Source: Syntrophomonadaceae bacterium
GTDB lineage: Bacteria > Bacillota > Dethiobacteria > PWVN01
Direction of reading: 5' to 3'
Assembly (NCBI GenBank): GCA_003561835.1
Contig: PWVN01000142.1
Span: 1 to 5,274, forward strand
Length of the DNA: 5,274 nucleotides
Shown here: positions 1-5,274 of the stretch, piece by piece
How the letters are laid out: each line of letters opens with the position of its first letter
How positions within the stretch are numbered: position 1 is the stretch's first letter
Translations under genes and position numbers: made by a program
Notes under the pieces: generated by a model
The model's database searches: none
What the model was told of the DNA's origin: nothing
What the model saw: the letters and a program-made list of their open reading frames with translations, nothing else

Positions 1-18
1 GCGGAAGTAGCAGGATAC

Positions 19-58
19 AAGGGGCTCCCGCCGGGACACGGGAGCCCCTTATTTTTTT
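19..58 (+). terminator. Rho-independent terminator of the upstream unit
   Basis: A perfect 12-bp inverted repeat (19-30 with 39-50) encloses an 8-nt loop. The stem is very GC-rich, and its 3' arm runs into an A and seven Ts (51-58). The T-tract lies on the + strand side and there is no comparable tract on the other side, so it terminates transcription entering from the left. A TAG at 8-10 could be the stop codon of that upstream gene, but too little sequence is present to show a gene. The terminator separates the upstream unit from the kinase promoter that starts 10 nt later. Confidence 0.92.
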
Positions 59-67
59 CGGCGTAAG

Positions 68-96
68 TTGACTTTGCCCCGGGCCTGTATTATAAA
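68..96 (+). promoter_or_regulatory. Sigma-A/sigma-70-type promoter for the two-component operon
   Basis: TTGACT (68-73) and TATAAA (91-96) each match the consensus hexamers at 5 of 6 positions and are 17 nt apart, the optimal spacing. Transcription would start near 103-104, giving a leader of only about 15 nt that still contains the purine-rich ribosome site (105-113) before ATG 118. The position just after a strong terminator and just before the kinase gene supports the call. I see no operator-like inverted repeat over it. Confidence 0.72.
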
Positions 97-117
97 GGGA
101 ATAGAAAGGAAGGATGG

Positions 118-1314
118 ATGGATACCATGGACCGCAAGACCGCCACCCTCTTATGGACCGCCAAATACGGCGGCTACCTCATCACCCTCTGGATCGTCAT
201 CAACTTCGGCACCGCCGGCACCGGGGCAGTTTCCACCTTCATGCTGGTCTTTGCCCTGGACAGCATCCGCAATTTCTACCTGGAGGGCCGGCACAAGTCC
301 CTGTCCCTGTACAGCCTGTACCTGCAGTACGGCCTGGCCCTGGGGTTTACGTTCCTGGACGGCAGCGGCATCGCCATCGTCCTTTACATCATCATCGTCA
401 CGGAATCCCTGATCTCCTTTCCCCGGCGGGTGGGCACGCTGATGTTTTTCCTGTCCTTCGGCGGTTTTGCCTTCAGCAGCGTCTTTCTCGGCCTGGAAGC
501 GGGCCGGCCTCCCCTGGAGGTCTTAAGCATTTCCATCATCAACAGCATGGTCCTGGTTTTTGCCTACGGTGTCAGCTACATGGCCAGGAGGCAGTTTGAA
601 GAGAAGGAACGGGCGGAAGAAGCCCTGCAAAAGCTGGAGGCCTCCCGCAGGGAGCTGGAAGGGGCCCACCGGCAGCTCCTCAACCACAGCAAGCAGCAGG
701 AGAGGATGCTCCTCATCGAGGAGAGGAACCGCATCGCCCGGGAAATCCACGATACCCTGGCCCATTCCCTGACCTCCATCGTGGTGGGCATGGAAGCGGC
801 AAAAAAACTCATGGACCGGGACCTGGAGCGGGCCCGGAGGGAACTGGAGAAGAGCCAGGAGCAGGCCAGGCGGGGGCTGGATGACGTCAGGCGCTCCGTC
901 AAGGCCCTAAGGCCCCGGGCCCTGGAAGAAGAGGGCTTCAGCGATGCCATCAAGGGCCTGAGCCAGGACTGCCGGGAGCAGGGGGTCCAGGTGGATGTCC
1001 AGGTGGAGCAGGACCTGGATATCCCCGAGAGGTATGAGCTGCCCCTCTTCCGGGTCATCCAGGAGTGCCTGACCAACAGCCTCCGCCACGGGGAGGCCTC
1101 CCGGGTATCCGTTACCCTGGCCAGGGCAGGCGCTGCCCTTCACCTGGAAGTGAAGGATGACGGCGGCGGCTGCGGGGCCCTGGTGGAGGGCAGCGGCCTG
1201 CGGGGCATCCGGGAGCGCCTGGAAGCCATCGGTGGGCGGGTGGAAATCCTGCCCCGGGACCCCGAAGGGAAGGGCTTTACGGTCAAATCCACCCTTGAGG
1301 GAGTGTTCTCATGA
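118..1314 (+). CDS. Membrane sensor histidine kinase, NarL-partner (HisKA_3) family
   Basis: This 398-residue kinase should autophosphorylate on histidine and pass the phosphate to the regulator encoded next. Residues 14-156 form six predicted membrane helices with very short loops. The loops expected inside carry the positive charge (R51..K60, R103-R104, R157-R158) and the outer loops are short, so N- and C-termini are cytoplasmic. A coiled-coil linker follows (about 158-207). The dimerisation/phosphoacceptor helix has REIHDTLAHSLTSI with H211; the D212-x-x-x-H216 spacing resembles the phosphatase motif of this family. The ATPase domain (about 305-396) has an N box (N320, H324), DDGGGCG at 347-353 and a G2 box at 358-363. 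There is no PAS, HAMP or extracellular domain, so the signal is probably sensed in or at the membrane, as in DesK-like kinases; the signal is unknown. ATG 118 is chosen for its spacing from AAAGGAAGG (105-113); ATG 127 in the same frame is possible. It overlaps the regulator gene by ATGA. Confidence 0.93.
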   Translation: MDTMDRKTATLLWTAKYGGYLITLWIVINFGTAGTGAVSTFMLVFALDSIRNFYLEGRHKSLSLYSLYLQYGLALGFTFLDGSGIAIVLYIIIVTESLISFPRRVGTLMFFLSFGGFAFSSVFLGLEAGRPPLEVLSISIINSMVLVFAYGVSYMARRQFEEKERAEEALQKLEASRRELEGAHRQLLNHSKQQERMLLIEERNRIAREIHDTLAHSLTSIVVGMEAAKKLMDRDLERARRELEKSQEQARRGLDDVRRSVKALRPRALEEEGFSDAIKGLSQDCREQGVQVDVQVEQDLDIPERYELPLFRVIQECLTNSLRHGEASRVSVTLARAGAALHLEVKDDGGGCGALVEGSGLRGIRERLEAIGGRVEILPRDPEGKGFTVKSTLEGVFS

Positions 1315-1967
1315 CGAAAATCAGGCTCATCATCGTGGACGACCAGAGATTGATGCGGGAGGGCCTAAAAACCATCCTGGAGCTGGAAGAGGACTTTTCC
1401 GTGGAGGGGATCGGGGCCAATGGCCGGGAAGCCCTGGAGCTCTGCCGGGCAAACCCTCCGGACATCGTCCTCATGGACATCCGGATGCCCGAAATGGACG
1501 GGGTGAAGGCCACGGCCCTCTTAAAAGAGGAGATGCCCCACGTGAAAGTGATCATCCTCACCACCTTCGATGACGACGAGCTCATCATCAAGGGTCTGAA
1601 GGCGGGGGCCAAGACCTACCTTCTGAAGGACCTGCCGTCGGACCGCCTGGCAGAGATCATCCGCTCCACCCACCGGGGCGACATGGTCCTGCAGCCGGAA
1701 ATTGCCGCCAGGCTGGTAGAAAAAGCCTCCGGAAGAAGCGATGAAACAGCAGCTCATGGGGAGGGGGTCCTCACCGAACCCCTGACCAAACGGGAGAAGG
1801 AAATCTTGAGCCTCATGTCCCAGGGGCTTAGCAACATGGAGATCTCCTCCAGGCTCTACATCAGCGAGGGGACCGCGAAAAACTACATCAGCAGCATTTA
1901 CGGAAAGCTGGGCATCAATGATCGCACCCAGGCTGTCCTCTTCGCCATGAAGCACAGGCTCATTTGA
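1311..1967 (+). CDS. NarL/FixJ-family response regulator, LuxR-type HTH
   Basis: This 218-residue regulator is the expected partner of the upstream kinase. The receiver domain (residues 3-120) has the acidic pair D10-D11, phosphoacceptor D56 within LMDIRMP, the switch Thr at T84/T85 and the conserved K106 in YLLKD, so all phosphorylation residues are present. After a linker with little conservation (about 138-153), a LuxR-type helix-turn-helix (about 155-216) begins with LTKREKEIL and contains the recognition-helix region SEGTAKNYISSIYGKL. Length and order are typical of NarL/LiaR/DegU-type activators. ATG 1311 overlaps the kinase stop as ATGA, with GAGGGAG (1297-1303) 7 nt ahead, pointing to translational coupling. 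The targets are not identifiable here; the acyl-CoA genes downstream are the nearest candidates, by position only. Confidence 0.95.
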   Translation: MTKIRLIIVDDQRLMREGLKTILELEEDFSVEGIGANGREALELCRANPPDIVLMDIRMPEMDGVKATALLKEEMPHVKVIILTTFDDDELIIKGLKAGAKTYLLKDLPSDRLAEIIRSTHRGDMVLQPEIAARLVEKASGRSDETAAHGEGVLTEPLTKREKEILSLMSQGLSNMEISSRLYISEGTAKNYISSIYGKLGINDRTQAVLFAMKHRLI

Positions 1968-2083
1968 TCCTGCGGTTTATATGTTCTTTTGCCGTCAAAC
2001 TAAAAGAGGATTCCCACCAATACATGTTGAAGTGTTTAAATAAAAGAGCACCCAGACGTGTTTCACCATTTAAGGAGGGTCCC
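1968..2083. other. AT-richer intergenic gap between the regulator and acyl-CoA genes
   Basis: This 116-nt stretch is visibly richer in A and T than the genes before it. It contains TAAAAGAG twice (2001-2008 and 2041-2048), 40 nt apart, a strong ribosome site at its end, and no GC-rich hairpin with a T-tract. I find no -35/-10 pair with good spacing. Transcription could therefore read through from the kinase promoter, or start from a promoter that needs an activator such as the regulator encoded just upstream. It is too short and too poorly matched to hold a gene. Confidence 0.6.
2071..2078 (+). promoter_or_regulatory. Strong Shine-Dalgarno site deciding the hydratase start
   Basis: TAAGGAGG is a full match to the 16S rRNA anti-Shine-Dalgarno core and lies 5 nt before ATG 2084. 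It decides the start against the in-frame TTG at 1964, which would add 40 residues that have no resemblance to the hydratase fold and would overlap the regulator stop. Confidence 0.88.
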
Positions 2084-2893
2084 ATGAACTATTCGACGAT
2101 AAAATACGAAATCCAAGATGGTATTCTGGTTCTGAGGCTCAACAGGCCCGACCGAATGAACGCCGTGAATGAGGAAATGTATGCCGAACTCACCCATCTT
2201 CTTGAAAAATACAGGGAAGACAATAAAGTGCGGGCAGTCATCCTTACAGGTTCCGTCCGAATCAAGGACGGCGTTGAAAAGCAGGCTTTCTGCGCCGGCG
2301 CCGATTTGAAAAAACACTCCTCGGGGGAGCGCACCCATGCCCAAAAGAGGAAATACATCGAACTGGCCCACGAGACCACCCGCCTTTTGTACCGGTTCCC
2401 CAAGCCCGTCATCGCCGCTGTAAACGGTCCCGCCCGGGGCGCAGGCGCCGAGATGGCCTTCGCCTGTGACTTTATCCTCATGGCCGAAGAAGCCACCATC
2501 GCCTTCCCCGAGATCGGGCTGGGCACCTTCGTAGGGGGCGGCGTCACCCGGCACCTCCCCCGGGCGGTGGGCCTGATGAAGGCCAAGGAATTGATCTACA
2601 CGGGCAGGGTCCTGGACGGCAGGGCGGCCGTCGATTTTGGCATCGCCCTGTATGCTTACCCCATGGAGGTTTTTATGGGCCGGGTGATGGAATTCGCTGC
2701 CGGCCTTGCAAGCAAGGCCCCCATATCCCTGGCCATGGCGAAAAAACACCTGCAGCAGTCCTCCCTCCTCGACCTGGAGACGGTCCTTCAGCTAGAGACC
2801 GATGCCATCCTGGACTGCATGAACACCGAGGACTGGCAGGAAGGCATCGATGCCTTCACGGAGAAAAGAAACCCGGTGTACAGGGGGAGATAA
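2084..2893 (+). CDS. Enoyl-CoA hydratase/isomerase family protein (crotonase fold)
   Basis: This 269-residue protein has the usual length and layout of a crotonase-fold enzyme acting on acyl-CoA thioesters, most likely adding water across a 2-enoyl-CoA. The first oxyanion-hole segment is FCAGADLK (69-76) and the second is NGPARGAGAE (114-123). Both glutamates that act in true hydratases are present by alignment with the rat enzyme: E123 (Glu144) and E143 in FPEIGLGT (Glu164). This favours a hydratase over an isomerase or a thioesterase-like member, although lyase activity, as in hydroxycinnamoyl-CoA hydratase-lyases, is not excluded. The loop between LTG (54-56) and FCAG is longer than usual by roughly nine residues. 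Its stop is 1 nt before the GTG of an acyl-CoA synthetase, so the two are probably co-translated; the synthetase may supply its substrate or use its product. The substrate is unknown. Confidence 0.9.
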   Translation: MNYSTIKYEIQDGILVLRLNRPDRMNAVNEEMYAELTHLLEKYREDNKVRAVILTGSVRIKDGVEKQAFCAGADLKKHSSGERTHAQKRKYIELAHETTRLLYRFPKPVIAAVNGPARGAGAEMAFACDFILMAEEATIAFPEIGLGTFVGGGVTRHLPRAVGLMKAKELIYTGRVLDGRAAVDFGIALYAYPMEVFMGRVMEFAAGLASKAPISLAMAKKHLQQSSLLDLETVLQLETDAILDCMNTEDWQEGIDAFTEKRNPVYRGR

Positions 2894-2897
2894 GGTG
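2886..2897 (+). promoter_or_regulatory. Ribosome site and GTG start of the first acyl-CoA synthetase
   Basis: GGAG (2886-2889, within a G-rich run from 2883) lies inside the last codons of the hydratase, 5 nt before GTG 2895. The protein from this GTG starts SLNRIFAAESIAV after the initiator and lines up residue for residue with the downstream paralogue, which starts at ATG 5052 with TLARIFNAESVAV. This fixes the start better than the in-frame ATG at 2850, which would overlap the hydratase by 44 nt and add 15 unmatched residues. Confidence 0.87.
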
Positions 2898-5027
2898 AGC
2901 CTTAACAGGATATTTGCAGCTGAATCCATAGCCGTTATCGGAGCATCCAAAGATCCGTCAAAACCGGGCCACCAGGCCGTGGCAGCCCTCCTGGAGGGAA
3001 AATTTGAAGGCCGCATCTTTCCGGTTAACCCCAAAGAAAAATCAATCCTCGGTCTGCAGTGCTACAGATCTGTAATGGATATTCCGGGGAGCCTTGACCT
3101 GGCCCTCCTGGCGACACCCGCCTCTACGGTCAAGACTTTGCTTGCCGAGGTGGGCAAAAAAGGGGCGGCGGCGGCCGTAGTCCTGGCAGCGGGCTTTGGA
3201 GAACTGGGGGAAGAAGGAAGAATTCTTGAAGAAGACCTGGTGAAGACGGCCGGGCAAATGGGCCTGCGGATCATCGGGCCCAACACTCCGGGTATCATGA
3301 ATGTGCAGGAAGATATCAATCTGGTAGGATTAAAAAATGTGCCGAAAGGCCCCATCACCCTCCTCAGCCAAAGCGCCAGTATCTCCCTCAACCTGATCAC
3401 GGAAGCCGGCCTCAAGAGCCGGACAGGCTTTAATTATTATGTGGGGGTCGGCAATGAAGCCGACATCCGGTTTCACGAATACCTGGAATACTTTGCGGAG
3501 AAACCCGATACCAAAGTTATTCTCATGTATGTGGAAGGCCTCCGGGACGGCCGCAGGTTTCTCCAGGAGGCCAGCAGGATCACCCGGACCAAGCCCATTG
3601 TCCTTTACAAGGGCGGGAGATCCGCCAAGGGAAGCACCTGCGCCGGCACCCACACCGGTGCCCTGGCGGGTATATCCGCTGTGTCCAAATCAGCCTTCAA
3701 AAGGGCCGGGATTATTGAAGTATCCCATCCCGGGGAAATGTTCCCCGCCGCCGAATCCCTGGCCCTGCTCCCCCTGCTGAAAGAGAGTTCCATAGCCATT
3801 CTTGCCGACGGGGACGGGCATGCCACCATCGCAGCGGACTACCTGACGGATTTGGGGATCCGGCTCCCCGAACTGGAAGGAGAAACCCTGGTAAAAATCA
3901 GAGCACTCCTTCCCCCCAACGCTTCCCTGGCCAACCCCATCGATGTATCGGGAGGCGTTTACCGGAACCCGGCCATTTTTGCCGACTGCGCCGAAATCCT
4001 GCTGGCTGATAAAAACATCCACGGCCTCCTCATGGTAGGCCTCTTCGGCGGCTACGGCATCCGCTTTGCCAAGGAACTGTCTTTCATGGAAGAGGACGCC
4101 GCCCACCGGATGGGAAAACTGGTGGAGAGCAGCGGCAAGCCCATCATCCTTCACAGCCTTTACAATTACGCCAAACCCCACTCCCTGGACCTGCTGCGCT
4201 ACTACAACGTCCCCGTATATGATTCCCTGGAGATCGCCTGCCAGTGCCTGGGGGCCCTCTCTGCCTATGGATCCTATCGACGGGAATACCACAAGGAAAG
4301 CAATTTTAAACTCCGCTGGGGAGAAAAGGCCCTGCCAAAGGGCAGGGATATCATGGCCGGGGCCCTGGCCGAGGGCAGAAAGAGCCTGCTGGAACATGAA
4401 GCCAAGGAGCTCTTTTCCCTGCACGGCGGGCTCAGGGTCGAAGAGGGAGTGGCAGTCGATGAGGACCAGGCGGTGGAGCTTTTCCGTAAGTTCGGCGGGA
4501 GTGTGGCATTAAAAATCGTCTCCCCGGATATTTTGTCCAAGTCCCATGCAGGAGGGGTAATGCTGGGATTAAGGGATGAGAAGGCCCTTCGCGAAGCCTT
4601 CAGAAGGATCGTCAAGAACTGCCGCACCTGTCATCCCGGCGCAGACATCCGGGGATGCCTGGTCTCCCCCATGTCCGACAAGGGAATTGAAACAGTAATT
4701 GGCACGAGAAGGGACGATCAGTTCGGCCCCGTCATCATGTTCGGCCTGGGAGGAATCATGGTTTCCGTAATGAAGGATGTTGCCTTCCGGGTTGTCCCCG
4801 TCTCCGAATACTGGGCAGCGTCGATGGTTAACGAAATCAAATCATCGGTGGTCTTTGACGGGTTCCGGGGAAGGCCGCCTTCGGACAGAAAGGCCCTTGT
4901 AAAGCTCATCCAGACAGTATCGGAGGTTGTGCAGGCCTATCCTTTGATTCAGCAGATAGATCTGAACCCCGTCATCGTCCACAGCGAGGGCCTGACCATC
5001 GTCGATGCCAAGGTTTTTCTGGAATAA
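2895..5027 (+). CDS. ADP-forming acyl-CoA synthetase, fused alpha-beta (acetate-CoA ligase family)
   Basis: This 710-residue single-chain enzyme should interconvert acid + CoA + ATP and acyl-CoA + ADP + phosphate; direction and substrate are unknown. The N-terminal CoA-binding Rossmann domain (about 5-135) has GAS at 16-18, PVNPK at 43-47 and GPNTPG at 128-133. The ligase domains (about 150-460) contain VGNEADI (185-191), E214 in YVEG, and the phospho-histidine loop GTHTGALAG with H253; NPIDVSG is at 347-353. An ATP-grasp half (about 495-710) has K540 in VALKIVSP, FGLGG (616-620) and IDLNP (688-692). Oddities: at the second active-site histidine (His71 of the Pyrococcus furiosus beta subunit) it has S548, in S-K-S-H in place of H-K-S-D; S624 and Q687 stand where the family usually has Glu. 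The frame is intact throughout, so it is not an obvious pseudogene. It is probably translationally coupled to the hydratase and is followed 24 nt later by a paralogue. The family call is firm; full activity is uncertain. Confidence 0.92.
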   Translation: MSLNRIFAAESIAVIGASKDPSKPGHQAVAALLEGKFEGRIFPVNPKEKSILGLQCYRSVMDIPGSLDLALLATPASTVKTLLAEVGKKGAAAAVVLAAGFGELGEEGRILEEDLVKTAGQMGLRIIGPNTPGIMNVQEDINLVGLKNVPKGPITLLSQSASISLNLITEAGLKSRTGFNYYVGVGNEADIRFHEYLEYFAEKPDTKVILMYVEGLRDGRRFLQEASRITRTKPIVLYKGGRSAKGSTCAGTHTGALAGISAVSKSAFKRAGIIEVSHPGEMFPAAESLALLPLLKESSIAILADGDGHATIAADYLTDLGIRLPELEGETLVKIRALLPPNASLANPIDVSGGVYRNPAIFADCAEILLADKNIHGLLMVGLFGGYGIRFAKELSFMEEDAAHRMGKLVESSGKPIILHSLYNYAKPHSLDLLRYYNVPVYDSLEIACQCLGALSAYGSYRREYHKESNFKLRWGEKALPKGRDIMAGALAEGRKSLLEHEAKELFSLHGGLRVEEGVAVDEDQAVELFRKFGGSVALKIVSPDILSKSHAGGVMLGLRDEKALREAFRRIVKNCRTCHPGADIRGCLVSPMSDKGIETVIGTRRDDQFGPVIMFGLGGIMVSVMKDVAFRVVPVSEYWAASMVNEIKSSVVFDGFRGRPPSDRKALVKLIQTVSEVVQAYPLIQQIDLNPVIVHSEGLTIVDAKVFLE

Positions 5028-5051
5028 ATTGGATAGATAGGGAGAGGAACC

Positions 5052-5274
5052 ATGACACTTGCAAGGATTTTCAACGCCGAGTCGGTGGCCGTTGTCGGAG
5101 CCTCCAGAGATGAAACGAAACGCGGCCACCAGGCCATTAAAACCCTCATGGAGGAAAAGTATGACGGCCGCATTTACCCCGTTAACCCGCGGGAAAAGAC
5201 CATTCTCGGCCTGAAGTGCTACAGATCGGTGCTGGATATCCCGGGGTCCATCGATCTGGCCCTGATCACCACCC
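5052..5274 (+). CDS. Second ADP-forming acyl-CoA synthetase, 5' part only
   Basis: The window ends after 74 codons of an open frame. The visible part is the start of a CoA-binding Rossmann domain (GAS at 16-18, PVNP at 43-46, CYRSV at 56-60). It aligns without gaps to the first 74 residues of the preceding synthetase, with 50 identical by my count (about 68%), so this is a tandem paralogue. ATG 5052 is preceded by GGAGAGG (5041-5047) and matches the start of the upstream copy. The 24-nt spacer holds no terminator, so it should share the transcript. Whether it has the ligase and ATP-grasp halves, and the usual second histidine, cannot be seen here. Confidence 0.9.
   Translation, partial: MTLARIFNAESVAVVGASRDETKRGHQAIKTLMEEKYDGRIYPVNPREKTILGLKCYRSVLDIPGSIDLALITT

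Noticed and set aside
1..10. Possible end of an upstream gene at TAG 8-10
   Set aside because: Two codons are not enough to show a coding region; mentioned only with the terminator.
68..599. Open frames at 68-412 and 114-599 overlapping the kinase start
   Set aside because: They lie in other frames of the kinase gene, are rich in Pro/Ser/Arg as expected of GC-rich shadow frames, and show no domain, whereas the 118 frame encodes a clear kinase.
1985..2007. Inverted repeat TCTTTT / AAAAGA in the regulator-hydratase gap
   Set aside because: Only 6 AT-rich base pairs around an 11-nt loop with no following T-tract; too weak to call a terminator.
2033..2041. Extended -10-like TG-T-TTAAAT before the hydratase
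   Set aside because: The hexamer matches consensus at only 4 of 6 positions and no -35 element is found 16-18 nt upstream (CCCACC at 2013-2018).
1964..2083. TTG start at 1964 extending the hydratase by 40 residues
   Set aside because: The extra residues have no hydratase character, and a full Shine-Dalgarno site sits 5 nt before ATG 2084.
2063..2749. 228-codon antisense open frame opposite the hydratase
   Set aside because: It is low in recognisable motifs and lies opposite a well-supported gene; long antisense frames are expected in GC-rich coding DNA.
3375..3387. Synthetase SQSASIS where many relatives have SQSGALG, and DGDGH (305-309) where some have AGGPG
   Set aside because: I recall acetate-CoA ligase subgroups with D-G-G-G-H-type variants at the second site, so these probably reflect subgroup differences; not reported as anomalies without an alignment.
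3690..4424. 244-codon antisense open frame opposite the synthetase
   Set aside because: It is Gly/Gln/Val-rich with no domain, and lies opposite conserved synthetase sequence; treated as a shadow frame.

Overview
The window looks like bacterial chromosome from a GC-rich, probably Gram-positive anaerobe of the high-GC Clostridia type. The reasons are strong Shine-Dalgarno sites, frequent AGG/CGG arginine codons, a NarL/LiaR-like two-component pair, and ADP-forming acyl-CoA synthetase genes, which are common in anaerobes. This placement is an inference with modest confidence. All genes lie on the + strand and are tightly packed. I see no tRNA, rRNA, mobile element or CRISPR array.

Layout: (1) 1-60 holds the end of an upstream transcription unit, closed by a strong intrinsic terminator. 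(2) A good sigma-A-like promoter (68-96) follows at once and drives a two-component system. This is a six-helix membrane histidine kinase of the HisKA_3 family (118-1314), overlapping by 4 nt a NarL/FixJ-type response regulator with a LuxR-type HTH (1311-1967). (3) A relatively AT-rich 116-nt gap (1968-2083) has no clear terminator or promoter. (4) An acyl-CoA cluster follows: an enoyl-CoA hydratase/isomerase (2084-2893), a single-chain ADP-forming acyl-CoA synthetase starting at GTG 1 nt later (2895-5027), and, after 24 nt, the start of a second, paralogous synthetase that runs off the window (5052-5274).

The synthetases would interconvert a carboxylic acid and its CoA thioester, coupled to ATP/ADP. 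The hydratase would act on an unsaturated acyl-CoA (beta-oxidation-like or arylpropenoate-type chemistry). The two-component system may control this cluster, but only adjacency supports that. The substrate cannot be read from this window.

The most notable observation is in the complete synthetase. It keeps the phospho-histidine of the CoA-ligase half (H253) but, at the second active-site histidine of the ATP-grasp half, reads S-K-S-H where the family usually reads H-K-S/T-D. Because a second synthetase gene follows directly, the pair may have diverged in function. I found no evidence of a wholly new type of system.
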